Positions 16,516 through 23,466 of a stretch of 64,000 nucleotides of DNA are shown one piece after another. Origin of the DNA: Spirochaetaceae bacterium UBA5556 (GTDB lineage Bacteria; Spirochaetota; Spirochaetia; Treponematales; Rectinemataceae); contig DIMW01000001.1 of NCBI GenBank assembly GCA_002425765.1, positions 186,001-250,000 on the forward strand. The letters run 5' to 3'. Position 1 is the first letter of the stretch. Every line of letters starts with the position of its first letter. A program made the position numbers and the translations under genes. The notes below the pieces were generated by a model. The model saw only the letters and a program-made list of their open reading frames with translations, searched no databases and was not told where the DNA came from.

Positions 16516-18459
16516 CTATGCCTCATCTTGCGAGAGTTTTTTCTGCGAGACTTTTTCTATTTCGGCCGAGAGCCAGTCGTCGCTGGTCGACCGCATATCT
16601 TCGATTGAAATACGAATTTCCTCGGCCTTCTTGCTGAGTTTTTCGATGGCGGCATGTCGTTCGCCCAGCTTGGACTGGGCATCCACGGCGTGCGCGGAGG
16701 CGAGGTCCAGAGAGAGTTGCCTAAACTGGTTCGAGAGTGAATGGAGTTTGATTTCGAGGCTTTCCTTGCGCTCGAGCAGAGATTCATGCGCTTTACGCTG
16801 GGCATCGATTTCTGCGATGCTCTTTTCATACTCGACTGCCAGAGAGGGAGAGGCGCCCTGCTTTTTGGCTTCAATCGTGGCACGGTCCTTTTCGAGTTCT
16901 CTGAGGGGCATGGATGCTATGAGGCCGTCCAGTTCGTTGAGGGTGGAGGCCAAAAGAAAAACCTGGTCCAGGCCGGCCTTGACCGATTTTTCTGTCTCCG
17001 GCATTTCATCGGGACTTATTTTTTTGAACGCCGCGAGACAGGATTCCGCGTCCTTCGCTGTCTGCGCATAGGTTTCGGCGTATGGTCCCAGGGATGCACC
17101 ATCCGGGGCTCCAGGGGCGGCCGAAGAGGGCGTCCCGGACATCGGTCCCAGACCTTCGAAGAAGCGGCGGATACGGGCCGGCATCCGGGCGCGGTAGTCG
17201 ATGGAGTGCACCACAAGGCTCAACGCCAGTACGCCGGTCGGAATAAGAAACCACAGCGATTGCGGCGCGGAAAAGAGATTGATGAAGAGAAAGAGCGAAG
17301 AGAGGCTGAAAAAACTAAAAAAACGGCTTAAAAATTTTATTCGCTCTTTATTGATTGCTTTATATTCTTTCAGGTGGTTCGCATCGAGGGCGGATATGCG
17401 GGCGGCCTCTCGGGCCATACGGCGCGACTGAGCCGAGCGGAAAAAACGCCGCAGAAGGCCCAAAAACCACATCGCCGTGATGGGGATGGCCCAGGGAATC
17501 TGATTCGCGTAGGTGATGTTGATGTACCAGAGAATCCCGTTTATTCCCAAGAAGGAGAAGATCGAGGGGACGACCGACGCGTTGAGCTTGTCCGCGGTTT
17601 TGGCGAGCTCTTCTTTATAGGTGGCGAATCCATTGAGGAATCTCTTCGAGATTTTCCTGTTGATCTTTTCCTCTATCCGGGTGGAGACCTCTTCATGCCT
17701 GTGACTTCTGTGGTGGTTCGAACCACGGATGATTCCCGCTTCGACGAGCTTTGAGATCGCGTCCCAGGCATCCTGTCCGTACTTGCCGAAATCGGCCCAG
17801 GCCTCGTCCGCCGAAGGGCGCCTGCCGGTTCTCCGTATCTCTTCGAATATCTCGCGCCTTATGGCTTCAAATGGGGGCTGGAGAGAAGAAGCGTCGTCCG
17901 GGGCGTCGCCGGTATCGGCTTTCCCTTTCCCTTGGGTACCCGCAGTGGTGTTTTTTGTGCCCGGTATCTCCGAGGCCGCCTCTTCTATGCGGAATGCCTC
18001 GATCTTTGCTCCGTTGGGTAGTTCAAGTTGCACGGGAATTGTCTTGCCCTGAATCGAGGGTGATGTGTGCAAAGCTGTGCCCGACACACAGATGCCGCCC
18101 GAAGGCACCGCGCGCACCAGCTCTTCCGCGATATCGGCGGCGCTTCCGATCGCGCCATCCGAGGTGAAGAGTATATCGCCGACATTGATGCCAATTCTGG
18201 CGGCGAAATTTTTAGCTATACGCTTTTGCACGTCGAGGGCCGCGCCGATCGCCGAAGATGAGGTGTCGAAGACGGCGACGGCTTCACCGCGCAGCGATTC
18301 GAGGAACCGGCCGCCTTTTGCTTCGCTCGCGGAGCGCACGGCCTCCCGAAATTGTGCGAAGGCGGCGAGCGCCTCTTCCTTGCCCCTCGAGAGCAGCGCG
18401 TCTGGGTCCGCAATCTCCGCGTGCATTATCGCGCACAGCCGAAATTCTTCAGATGACAT
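16516..18459 (-). CDS. Membrane protein with degenerate class III cyclase-like domain, four TM helices and coiled coil
   Basis: Unassigned 647-residue protein. Residues about 5-160 look like a class III nucleotide cyclase fold: RLCAIMHAEIADPDALL, GGRFLESLRGEAVAVF, ARIGINVGDILF and SGGICVSGTALH follow the family order. The metal-binding Asp positions appear lost (HAEIAD for FADIVGF; RGEAVAVF for GDGxxAxF), so it is probably a binding or regulatory domain. A helical, winged-helix-like stretch follows near 190-250. Two TM pairs lie near 295-340 and 378-420; the first resembles a 2TM domain. After about residue 440 comes a soluble tail with a coiled coil from about 540 to 640. It precedes no obvious partner; the RNB ribonuclease is upstream on the same strand. 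Confidence 0.6.
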   Translation of the reverse strand: MSSEEFRLCAIMHAEIADPDALLSRGKEEALAAFAQFREAVRSASEAKGGRFLESLRGEAVAVFDTSSSAIGAALDVQKRIAKNFAARIGINVGDILFTSDGAIGSAADIAEELVRAVPSGGICVSGTALHTSPSIQGKTIPVQLELPNGAKIEAFRIEEAASEIPGTKNTTAGTQGKGKADTGDAPDDASSLQPPFEAIRREIFEEIRRTGRRPSADEAWADFGKYGQDAWDAISKLVEAGIIRGSNHHRSHRHEEVSTRIEEKINRKISKRFLNGFATYKEELAKTADKLNASVVPSIFSFLGINGILWYINITYANQIPWAIPITAMWFLGLLRRFFRSAQSRRMAREAARISALDANHLKEYKAINKERIKFLSRFFSFFSLSSLFLFINLFSAPQSLWFLIPTGVLALSLVVHSIDYRARMPARIRRFFEGLGPMSGTPSSAAPGAPDGASLGPYAETYAQTAKDAESCLAAFKKISPDEMPETEKSVKAGLDQVFLLASTLNELDGLIASMPLRELEKDRATIEAKKQGASPSLAVEYEKSIAEIDAQRKAHESLLERKESLEIKLHSLSNQFRQLSLDLASAHAVDAQSKLGERHAAIEKLSKKAEEIRISIEDMRSTSDDWLSAEIEKVSQKKLSQDEA

Positions 18460-18533
18460 GTAAATGTAGCCTATATCGATACTATTTGCTTGGTCAAGGA
18501 GATAGAGGGTGCACTGGAGGCGAACTCCGGAAA

Positions 18534-20468
18534 TTAATCGTTTTTTAAGATAACATCAAAACTTGCGAACAGTTCGGGAATGGAAGCACGGCGCAGGGTG
18601 AGCGAAATCGTTTCGTCGGCGTTGATCCCCCGGGGGATGGGCATCTGTACTTCGTACCCGAATTCCGGGATGAAAATCTGGCCATTTTCTGAAGCGTCGA
18701 GCACCATACCCTGTCCTCTCCAGTCTCTGTGCCGGCTGAGGTACGTCAAGGTCCAATGGGCACGCGAATCTCTCTCCGCCTGACGGTTTTTTGCCGCCTG
18801 CTGGCTGTAGAAGTAAAGCCGTTCATTCACAGTCTCCAAATCGAGCGGGGCAGGGGCGTTGATTGCGGGCGCAGAGAGCTCTGAGTTCTTTTCTTTGGCA
18901 AGTACCGCATGGATTTGATAATGCGCCAGAAGATCCTGATACCGGCGCAAAGGGCTCGTGACCTGAGAATAGAAGGATAAGCCCAGGCCCGCATGCGCGG
19001 AGCACGTGGAGTTTACGAGGGCCGCCCTCATGGCGCGACGGCGACCATAATTTTCTGCGAGGCTCCGTGATGGCCCCGTTCCACAGCCCGCAAGGCTCGC
19101 AGACACCGGCGGTTCCTGCGTCGCGAAGGGGAAAGGGATGTTTCGTTCATAGGCCCAGCGCGCGGCCGCTTCCCCGGCGAGTATCATGAGTTCCTGCACC
19201 ATTCGGGCGGAACGCGTCTGCGGTATGGGCAGGAACGACGGCTTCCCACCGCTTACCTTGATAGCGACTTCGGGAAACTCGATGTCGACCGCATTCTGGC
19301 TCCGCCGCAGCGCGGCTCGGGTCTCCGCCAAAGCCTGAAGTTTCTGCAATGAGTGAGTGCTTTCAAGCAGAGTATCAGCCTGTTCATACGTGAGACGTTC
19401 GACCTTCACGACGCTCGGCACAATCATCGTCTGGGCGATTCTGCCGTCTTCCCGCAGCGTGATGCCGAACGACAGGGCTCTGGACTCGGGAGCAAGGCCA
19501 AGACCGAGCGCCCTTACCAGCGAGGCCCCCAGCATCGGAACTATTTTTTCCGGCAAGTAGAGGGTTGATCCTCTCGCCATGGCCTCGGAGTCGAATTTGG
19601 ACGTCGGCGAAATTATCGAGGCTGGATCGGCGACGTGTATCCAAATTCTATCTCCCTCGATGGAGATTGCGTCGTCGGGGTCATTCGACCATGCATTGTC
19701 GATGGCATAGGAATGAAGGTGCCTCAAATCGAGCCTCCCCAGGGCGAGGTCGGTCCTCTCCTCGATGACATCCGGCTCGGGAGGCAAGGAAAGGATGCAC
19801 CCAGTGCGCTCGGGCCATGGATTGAAGGCCGCATCCCAATATCCCGTCGCCAGAAGGGCCTCGTGAATGGCCTGTGGAGTCATCTTGATTCCGAGTTCCC
19901 GCGCCAGAGGACTTTCGACGCTAACAGCACGCGCACCTCTGCTCAAGTCATCGAAGAATTGCTGAAATAGCGGGTTTTTTTCGATAAGCGCAGGGTCGCG
20001 CTTCCTCCATGCGCGACGGAATGATTCGACAAATGTCGCTTTGGTCTCGGCTATTTCCTTCTTTTTTTTCTCTTTATCGAGCAATTTTTGACACTCTTCA
20101 GCGCTGCGGATGTGGATGCCGCCTTCGAGAAGCTCCACCGCCGGATTCTTTAGGAGCGACTGCCACGCCACAACAATGTGTTCAGGTTTTGCATCGCCCC
20201 ACGCGAGGTCCGCGAACTCTTTCCAGCTGATGAGCGCGAGTCCTTCTGGATGCTCTTCCTGAAGCAGTTCGAGAGCATCCTCGGCTTCGCGAGAACGCTG
20301 CTTCTCCGGAAAGGAATTGATGGGGCCGTTATGAAGGAGCGCGACATCCTTGACCCGGATGCGCCGTTCTTCTCCATCGATGGTGTGGATCAGAATCCGG
20401 TCAGCATCGCCAGAGATCACCATGGCTGGTTTTGTCTTGTACATGACCAACGAGTGAAGCGGGAGCAT
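18534..20468 (-). CDS. RNB-domain exoribonuclease (RNase II/R family)
   Basis: Probable 3'-5' exoribonuclease of 644 residues, shorter than RNase R. The catalytic RNB core begins near residue 245 with AIDNAWSNDPDDAISIEGD, carrying the clustered Asp residues that bind magnesium. The family stretch TSPLRRYQDLLAHYQIHA is near residue 505. The roughly 240 residues before the core are helical and charged, without clear cold-shock domains. A C-terminal small beta domain, possibly S1-like, is seen around residues 590-635. The start is uncertain: ATGs at 20468 and 20444 (MYKTKPAMV) are both in frame and neither has a good ribosome site. Confidence 0.85.
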   Translation of the reverse strand: MLPLHSLVMYKTKPAMVISGDADRILIHTIDGEERRIRVKDVALLHNGPINSFPEKQRSREAEDALELLQEEHPEGLALISWKEFADLAWGDAKPEHIVVAWQSLLKNPAVELLEGGIHIRSAEECQKLLDKEKKKKEIAETKATFVESFRRAWRKRDPALIEKNPLFQQFFDDLSRGARAVSVESPLARELGIKMTPQAIHEALLATGYWDAAFNPWPERTGCILSLPPEPDVIEERTDLALGRLDLRHLHSYAIDNAWSNDPDDAISIEGDRIWIHVADPASIISPTSKFDSEAMARGSTLYLPEKIVPMLGASLVRALGLGLAPESRALSFGITLREDGRIAQTMIVPSVVKVERLTYEQADTLLESTHSLQKLQALAETRAALRRSQNAVDIEFPEVAIKVSGGKPSFLPIPQTRSARMVQELMILAGEAAARWAYERNIPFPFATQEPPVSASLAGCGTGPSRSLAENYGRRRAMRAALVNSTCSAHAGLGLSFYSQVTSPLRRYQDLLAHYQIHAVLAKEKNSELSAPAINAPAPLDLETVNERLYFYSQQAAKNRQAERDSRAHWTLTYLSRHRDWRGQGMVLDASENGQIFIPEFGYEVQMPIPRGINADETISLTLRRASIPELFASFDVILKND

Positions 20469-20518
20469 GTCTTGTTTATAGCTTCAAAGATGTCGATATA
20501 CAATAGACATCAGCTCCA

Positions 20519-20547
20519 TTGCGAAGCTGAAGAGCTTATGGTATATT
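20519..20547 (+). promoter_or_regulatory. Probable promoter of the small membrane protein gene
   Basis: TTGCGA (20519-20524), 17 bases, then TATATT (20542-20547). It lies in the 157-base divergent gap between the RNB gene and the gene starting at 20626. Confidence 0.45.
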
Positions 20548-20625
20548 TTCATGCATTAGAAGAATGATTCAGTCTGTTGAAGATGAGTGCATTAAAAACT
20601 GACACAAATGAAGAAGGAGAGTAGA

Positions 20626-20877
20626 ATGACTGCGTTGCTGGTTGGTATTGGACTTGTCGTAGTCGCGGTGCTCATGGTACTTCCCGGAATTTTAGGCTGG
20701 GGGAGTGATGTCCTTGCTTTTCTTCGCGGCGCGCTTCCCGTCCTTGCTGCCTTCATCGGTGCTCTGGCGGTATTCATTGGCATTGCGGATATAAAAGACA
20801 AGATTGAAGAGAAGAAAGAAGAAGAGAAAGAAAAATCCGAAAACGAACAGGGAGAAAGCGAAGAGAAAAAGGACTAA
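20626..20877 (+). CDS. Small membrane protein with charged C-terminal tail
   Basis: Unassigned 83-residue protein. The ATG at 20626 is 5 bases after AAGGAGA; an ATG at 20608 lies before that site and is rejected. Two hydrophobic helices (about residues 3-20 and 31-54) are joined by a short GWGSDVLAFLRG loop. They are followed by a tail made almost only of Lys, Glu, Asn and Ser (EEKKEEEKEKSENEQ). The shape suggests an inner-membrane hairpin with a disordered cytoplasmic tail. It sits just upstream of rplM but has its own promoter, and rplM has another. Confidence 0.7.
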   Translation: MTALLVGIGLVVVAVLMVLPGILGWGSDVLAFLRGALPVLAAFIGALAVFIGIADIKDKIEEKKEEEKEKSENEQGESEEKKD

Positions 20878-20901
20878 TCTGCATATATCACTTATAGATG
20901 C

Positions 20902-20930
20902 TTGACAGATTTCTCAATCTGTGGGAATAT
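20902..20930 (+). promoter_or_regulatory. Probable promoter and leader of rplM-rpsI
   Basis: A perfect TTGACA at 20902-20907 is followed after 17 bases by the weak -10 GAATAT (20925-20930). The roughly 45-base leader can pair CACCC (20932-20936) with GGGTG (20961-20965) just before the start codon region, a possible small autoregulatory hairpin. Confidence 0.45.
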
Positions 20931-20978
20931 GCACCCGCATTTTTTGAATACTCCACAATAGGGTGAAGGTATACATAC

Positions 20979-21407
20979 ATGAAGACCGTATTTGTAACTG
21001 CCGCGACAGCTGAGCGCAAATGGTATATTATCGATGCCGCGGGCAAGCCCCTTGGGCGCGTTGCGGCCAAGGTCGCATCGATGTTGAGAGGCAAGAATAA
21101 GCCGACGTTTACTCCAAGCCAGGAAACCGGTGATTATGTCATTATAATCAATGCCGATAAGGTCGTGGTGACGGGGCGAAAGCGTCAGAACAAGATGTAC
21201 TACTACCACACCGGATTCCCGGGTGGCATCAAGGATTTCAATTTCAATGAGCTCATCGGACGCAACCCTGTTTCCCCGATGGAGATCGCTATCCGCGGCA
21301 TGTTGCCCAAGGGGCCCCTTGGCCGCAAATTGTTCAGGAATGTGAAGGTATATTCCGGTCCGGATCACCCGCATGCGGCCCAGATGCCGACCGCAATCGA
21401 TCTTTAA
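20979..21407 (+). CDS. rplM: 50S ribosomal protein L13
   Basis: L13 is an early-assembly protein of the large ribosomal subunit. The 142-residue product matches the usual length. Family stretches are WYIIDAAGKPLGRVAAKVA, LRGKNKPTF, DYVIIINADKVVVTG and MLPKGPLGRKLFRNVKVY. It is followed 16 bases later by rpsI, the classic pairing. Confidence 0.97.
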   Translation: MKTVFVTAATAERKWYIIDAAGKPLGRVAAKVASMLRGKNKPTFTPSQETGDYVIIINADKVVVTGRKRQNKMYYYHTGFPGGIKDFNFNELIGRNPVSPMEIAIRGMLPKGPLGRKLFRNVKVYSGPDHPHAAQMPTAIDL

Positions 21408-21423
21408 GGGGAAGGAAGACAAG

Positions 21424-21822
21424 ATGGTTAAGAATATCAACCTTGGTATCGGCACGGGACGCCGTAAGTGCGCAATCGCGAGGGTCTTTCTTCGGGAAGG
21501 CTCCGGCAAAATAGTCATCAACCAGAAGGACCTCAAGGAATATTTCCCGGCTGAGGGTCTCGTCGCACAGGTGCGGAAACCGTTCCTCGTCACTGCCAGC
21601 GAGAATAAGTTCGATGCATATATCACCGTAATCGGCGGTGGCCCCACCGGTCAGGCTGGCGCATGTACCCACGGGCTTGCGCGCGCCCTCGCACAGATTG
21701 ACCCGGCAAACCATGTATCGCTCAAGGCGAATGGGCTCTTAACCCGCGACCCCCGCATGGTCGAGCGCAAGAAATACGGCCAGCGCGGCGCACGCCGGAG
21801 ATTCCAGTTCTCCAAGCGCTGA
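21424..21822 (+). CDS. rpsI: 30S ribosomal protein S9
   Basis: S9 lines the head of the small subunit, and its C-terminal tail reaches the P-site tRNA. From the ATG at 21424 the protein is 132 residues. GTGRRKCAIARVFLREGSG opens the fold and GLTRDPRMVERKKYG-like sequence (here LLTRDPRMVERKKYG) leads into the basic RRRFQFSKR end. GGAAGGAAG precedes the start. An in-frame start at 21373 lies inside rplM and is rejected. Confidence 0.97.
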   Translation: MVKNINLGIGTGRRKCAIARVFLREGSGKIVINQKDLKEYFPAEGLVAQVRKPFLVTASENKFDAYITVIGGGPTGQAGACTHGLARALAQIDPANHVSLKANGLLTRDPRMVERKKYGQRGARRRFQFSKR

Positions 21823-21828
21823 CGACAT

Positions 21829-22644
21829 ATGGCGATGCGGATCGAATCCGTTCGCGAAAGGGCCTCCGGAACGCTCGAAGTGGCGGTCTCCGGAGGCCTT
21901 CTGTTTAATTTCGATGCGAAAGATGCCCAGCTTCTGGGCTACTCATTCGACTGCGGGGATCGCGTACTCGTCGCTGTGGATGGGAGTACGATGTCTCTCA
22001 TGCCGAACGAATTTTGTGATGAAGGCGCCGCTACCGCGCTTGGCCGCTTGAACAACCTCCACAGAGCCCGCAAGGACGCACTGTCGATCGTTTCGTGCGC
22101 CGAACAGGCCTCGAAGCAGTTGTATGAAAAGTTGCTGAAAAAGGGATATGCGACCGACATTGCCCGCACATGCATCCTGTGGATGTGTGCTGAGCGCTAT
22201 GTCGACGATCGCCGTTATGTCAAACTGCTTCTGCAATCTCATGTAGTGAGAAGAGGGCAGGGGCCGGATCGCGTAAAAGCGATAGCGTGGTCCCGTATTG
22301 GCCTCTTGGAAAATTCCAAGAGTATACTTGCCGATGGCTTCGCGGCGCTCGAAGAAGATGGCATGCAGGACGCGATCCGAAGGAGTTGCGCCAAGATTCT
22401 GAGGCGCACTCAGAATCTTCCCAGCGACGGTCGGAGACTCGGCCGCGGATTCATCCGAAGCCTGCGCCGGCCTGGTAATTTTTCATGGGCGCCCGGGGAT
22501 GATCCCGACGCGGAGCCGCGCGGCATGTCCTTTGCCGAACGACGTTCGCTCCTCCGCGCCTATCTGAAGGATGAGGGATTCCCCCCAAAGGCGGTTGAAA
22601 AATACCTGGAGTCTTGGGAAGTGGAGCAAAATGACAAAAATTGA
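21829..22644 (+). CDS. recX: Regulatory protein RecX
   Basis: RecX limits RecA filament growth during recombination and SOS. The protein has 271 residues, long for the family. The three-helix RecX repeats are seen at SKQLYEKLLKKGYATDIA, ERYVDDRRYVKLLL and the following RRGQGPDRVKAIAWSRIG stretch. The first 85 residues form a beta-rich extension and residues 195-240 are a basic linker. It starts 7 bases after the rpsI stop, in the ribosomal unit. ATGs at 21829 and 21835 are both possible. No recA is in the window. Confidence 0.8.
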   Translation: MAMRIESVRERASGTLEVAVSGGLLFNFDAKDAQLLGYSFDCGDRVLVAVDGSTMSLMPNEFCDEGAATALGRLNNLHRARKDALSIVSCAEQASKQLYEKLLKKGYATDIARTCILWMCAERYVDDRRYVKLLLQSHVVRRGQGPDRVKAIAWSRIGLLENSKSILADGFAALEEDGMQDAIRRSCAKILRRTQNLPSDGRRLGRGFIRSLRRPGNFSWAPGDDPDAEPRGMSFAERRSLLRAYLKDEGFPPKAVEKYLESWEVEQNDKN

Positions 22645-22663
22645 AAATACTATTTTCCAATAC

Positions 22664-22693
22664 TTGACAGACCTTACAACAAGATTCAATAAT
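22664..22693 (+). promoter_or_regulatory. Promoter of the HTH-EIIA gene
   Basis: A perfect TTGACA (22664-22669), 18 bases, then AATAAT (22688-22693), one mismatch. The ATG is 34 bases further on. Confidence 0.6.
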
Positions 22694-22727
22694 ATGTCAT
22701 AAATTTCAAGTCGGAGGGGAGTATCGG

Positions 22728-23381
22728 ATGGATGACGATATCCTGACCATTGAAGAAGTAGCGAAGTATTTGCGGGTATCCGAACGAACAGTGTACGATT
22801 GGGCACAAAAAGGTGAAATACCTTCAGGAAAGATTGGCACTGTCTGGCGCTTTAAGAAGAGCGAAATTGAGCGATGGGTCAACGAGCGTCTTTCTTCAAA
22901 TCGGCCGGTAGCGCTCATCAGCAGCGTAAAAATTCAGAACATCATCTCGCCTGACCGAATTCTGTTTCTCAATTATCCCTCGAAGCGCGACGCGCTTATC
23001 GCACTCGCCGAAAATCTTTCGACGGCGCCCCAGATCAAGAATAAGCAGGAATTGATCTCGGAAATTCTGCGCCGCGAAGAGCTCATGAGCACCGCGATCG
23101 GGAAAGGCATCGCGATTCCCCACGTTCGTCTGAACTCCGTGACGGACCTGGTGATCTCCATTGGCATCTCGAAGTGCGATATCGGCGACTTCCAGACCCT
23201 CGACGATGTGCCCGTGCGGCTTTTATTCATGATTGCCGCGGCGTATAATCAGCATGCGTATTACCTGCAGACGCTTTCATTTTTCTCTGCGCGGCTCAAG
23301 GTGGTGGAACTCCGGGATGGGCTTCTGAACTGCAAAACGGCGAATGAGGCATACGAGCTGTTGATTCAGCAGGATCAATAG
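22728..23381 (+). CDS. Excisionase-type HTH fused to PTS EIIA domain
   Basis: This 217-residue protein joins two domains. Residues about 5-52 form an excisionase/MerR-type winged helix: LTIEEVAKYLRVSERTVYDW then GTVWRFKKSEIERWV. Residues about 70-217 are a fructose/PtsN-type EIIA domain with the phosphoryl-accepting His132 in KGIAIPHVRL. The design suggests a DNA-binding regulator whose output is set by PTS phosphorylation. GGAGGGGA lies 8 bases before the ATG. It has its own promoter and terminator between recX and smc. Targets are unknown; its separation from any EIIB or EIIC argues for regulation rather than transport. Confidence 0.85.
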   Translation: MDDDILTIEEVAKYLRVSERTVYDWAQKGEIPSGKIGTVWRFKKSEIERWVNERLSSNRPVALISSVKIQNIISPDRILFLNYPSKRDALIALAENLSTAPQIKNKQELISEILRREELMSTAIGKGIAIPHVRLNSVTDLVISIGISKCDIGDFQTLDDVPVRLLFMIAAAYNQHAYYLQTLSFFSARLKVVELRDGLLNCKTANEAYELLIQQDQ

Positions 23382-23401
23382 AGCCGCCTCGCTCTGATGA
23401 G

Positions 23402-23443
23402 AGCACCTGCAGTGCGCCAGCGCGTTTCTGCGGGTGCTTTTTA
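23402..23443 (+). terminator. Rho-independent terminator after the HTH-EIIA gene
   Basis: AGCACCTGCA pairs with TGCGGGTGCT (ten pairs with one G-U) around a GC-rich loop, followed by TTTTTATTT. It begins 21 bases after the stop and separates the gene from smc. Confidence 0.85.
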
Positions 23444-23466
23444 TTTGATTTGAAAGGACATGCTTT

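Noticed and set aside
22728..23381. Prophage excisionase
   Set aside because: The HTH resembles excisionases, but it is fused to a complete EIIA domain with its active His, and no integrase or att-like repeats are nearby.
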